A DNA stretch of 64,000 nucleotides. It comes from Myxococcales bacterium. GTDB lineage: Bacteria > Myxococcota_A > Polyangia > Haliangiales > Haliangiaceae. Numbering within the stretch: the first letter of the stretch is position 1; each line of letters opens with the position of its first letter. The notes under the pieces are model-generated. The model worked only from the letters and a program-made list of their open reading frames with translations, did no database searches and was not told the DNA's origin. The stretch covers positions 186,001 through 250,000 of the forward strand of contig JADJGV010000009.1 in assembly GCA_016707895.1 (NCBI GenBank), given 5' to 3'. Position numbers and translations under genes: made by a program. Of the stretch, positions 63,585-64,000 are shown piece after piece.

Positions 63585-64000
63585 TGCGACGGCGGGCGGC
63601 GAGGCGCGCGGCGGTGGTCGGGCTGGTCGTGGTGGCCGCCTGCGCCGGACCGGCGACCTCGCCGGATCCGTGGGCGCGCCGCTCGCTCAGCCCCGACGCC
63701 AACCCGTTCACGCCCGCCGATCCGCTGTACGCGCCGCAGCCGCACCGCGATCGGCCGCGCGCGGCGGCGCTGACCGCCGACGGGCGCACGCTCTACGTCG
63801 CGCTGGCGGGGGCCGACGACGACCCTGGCGAGCGCGTGGCGGTGGTCGACGTCGCCGCGCGCGCCGTGCGCCGCACCGTCGAGGTCGGGCGGGCGCCGGT
63901 GGCGGTCGCGCTGCACCCCGCGGGCCGCTACCTGGTGGTGGCGAACCTGCTGTCGAACTGGGCCAGCGTGATCGACACCGCCACCGAGCGCGTCGTGCTC
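63584..64000 (+). CDS. YVTN-type beta-propeller lipoprotein, 5' part only
   Basis: 139 codons to the window edge, no stop. Lipobox VAAC. After a Pro-rich linker come propeller strands of the YVTN/NHL kind: AALTADGRTLYVALAGADDD, AVVDVAARAVRRTVEVGRAP, VAVALHPAGRYLVVANLLSN, ASVIDTATERVV. In operons with cytochromes such proteins can carry hemes downstream (MauG or YncE-like), which cannot be seen here. Confidence 0.85.
   Translation, partial: MRRRAARRAAVVGLVVVAACAGPATSPDPWARRSLSPDANPFTPADPLYAPQPHRDRPRAAALTADGRTLYVALAGADDDPGERVAVVDVAARAVRRTVEVGRAPVAVALHPAGRYLVVANLLSNWASVIDTATERVVL

Overview
The window is strongly GC-rich DNA with densely packed genes that often overlap by 1-17 nt. It carries many short lipoproteins with Gly/Ala-Cys lipoboxes, a membrane Ser/Thr kinase, an RHS giant, two DUF4157 proteins, an AAA+ ATPase of the extracellular contractile injection system (eCIS) type and DUF3570/DUF4266 genes. 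Together these suggest a Myxococcota (deltaproteobacterial) chromosome, possibly Haliangiales/Kofleriaceae-like. That placement is inference; there is no rRNA or marker gene here to settle it.

Layout. 1-160: start of an FHA-domain protein leaving the left edge. 271-912: lipoprotein. 940-9300 (minus): OB-fold membrane protein, flotillin and giant DUF3686 AAA+ ATPase. 9663-12193: lipoprotein, Lnt and a small Pro-rich membrane protein. 12231-18764 (minus): secreted 2177-aa RHS/SpvB-like protein. 18930-20045: phosphofructokinase. 20251-21456: REP-associated-type transposase flanked by palindromes and a heptamer minisatellite. 21474-22862: DUF4157 protein. 23060-25333: four small immunity-like genes. 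25461-34636: cyclic-nucleotide-binding protein, an AhpD-like selenoprotein gene, TesB, a second DUF4157 protein, a crotonase, a lipoprotein and an eCIS-type ATPase. 34714-39960: 1748-aa repeat/coiled-coil protein with a HEFGH metalloprotease motif. 39963-45596: beta-propeller protein, kinase, scramblase-like and GIDE-like proteins, CDGSH protein and a second selenoprotein (peroxiredoxin/SelU-like). 45628-48074: GMC oxidoreductase and partner.

48104-57056 is a catabolic island for anaerobic benzoyl-CoA degradation: oah (minus), then had-dch-bcrC-bcrB-bcrA-bcrD and a DRE-TIM acyltransferase-like gene. The products would reduce benzoyl-CoA with ATP to the dienoyl-CoA, hydrate it, oxidise it and open the ring. 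57066-58309 (minus) are two lipoproteins. 58393-64000 is an operon with an HzsA-like CX4CH cytochrome, a small cytochrome-like lipoprotein, DUF4266, DUF3570, a lipoprotein and a YVTN-type propeller protein cut by the window end.

Three results stand out. (1) Two genes are interrupted in frame by TGA exactly where a redox Cys is expected, and each has a hairpin downstream that fits the bacterial SECIS pattern: two linked candidate selenoproteins. (2) Three FNR/CRP-type palindromes (TTGAC-N4-RTCAA) lie 34-35 nt from four start codons. They tie the benzoyl-CoA genes and the cytochrome operon into one apparent anaerobic regulon, probably with leaderless mRNAs. (3) A giant effector-like metalloprotease follows an eCIS-type ATPase, with no injection-system structural genes in view.
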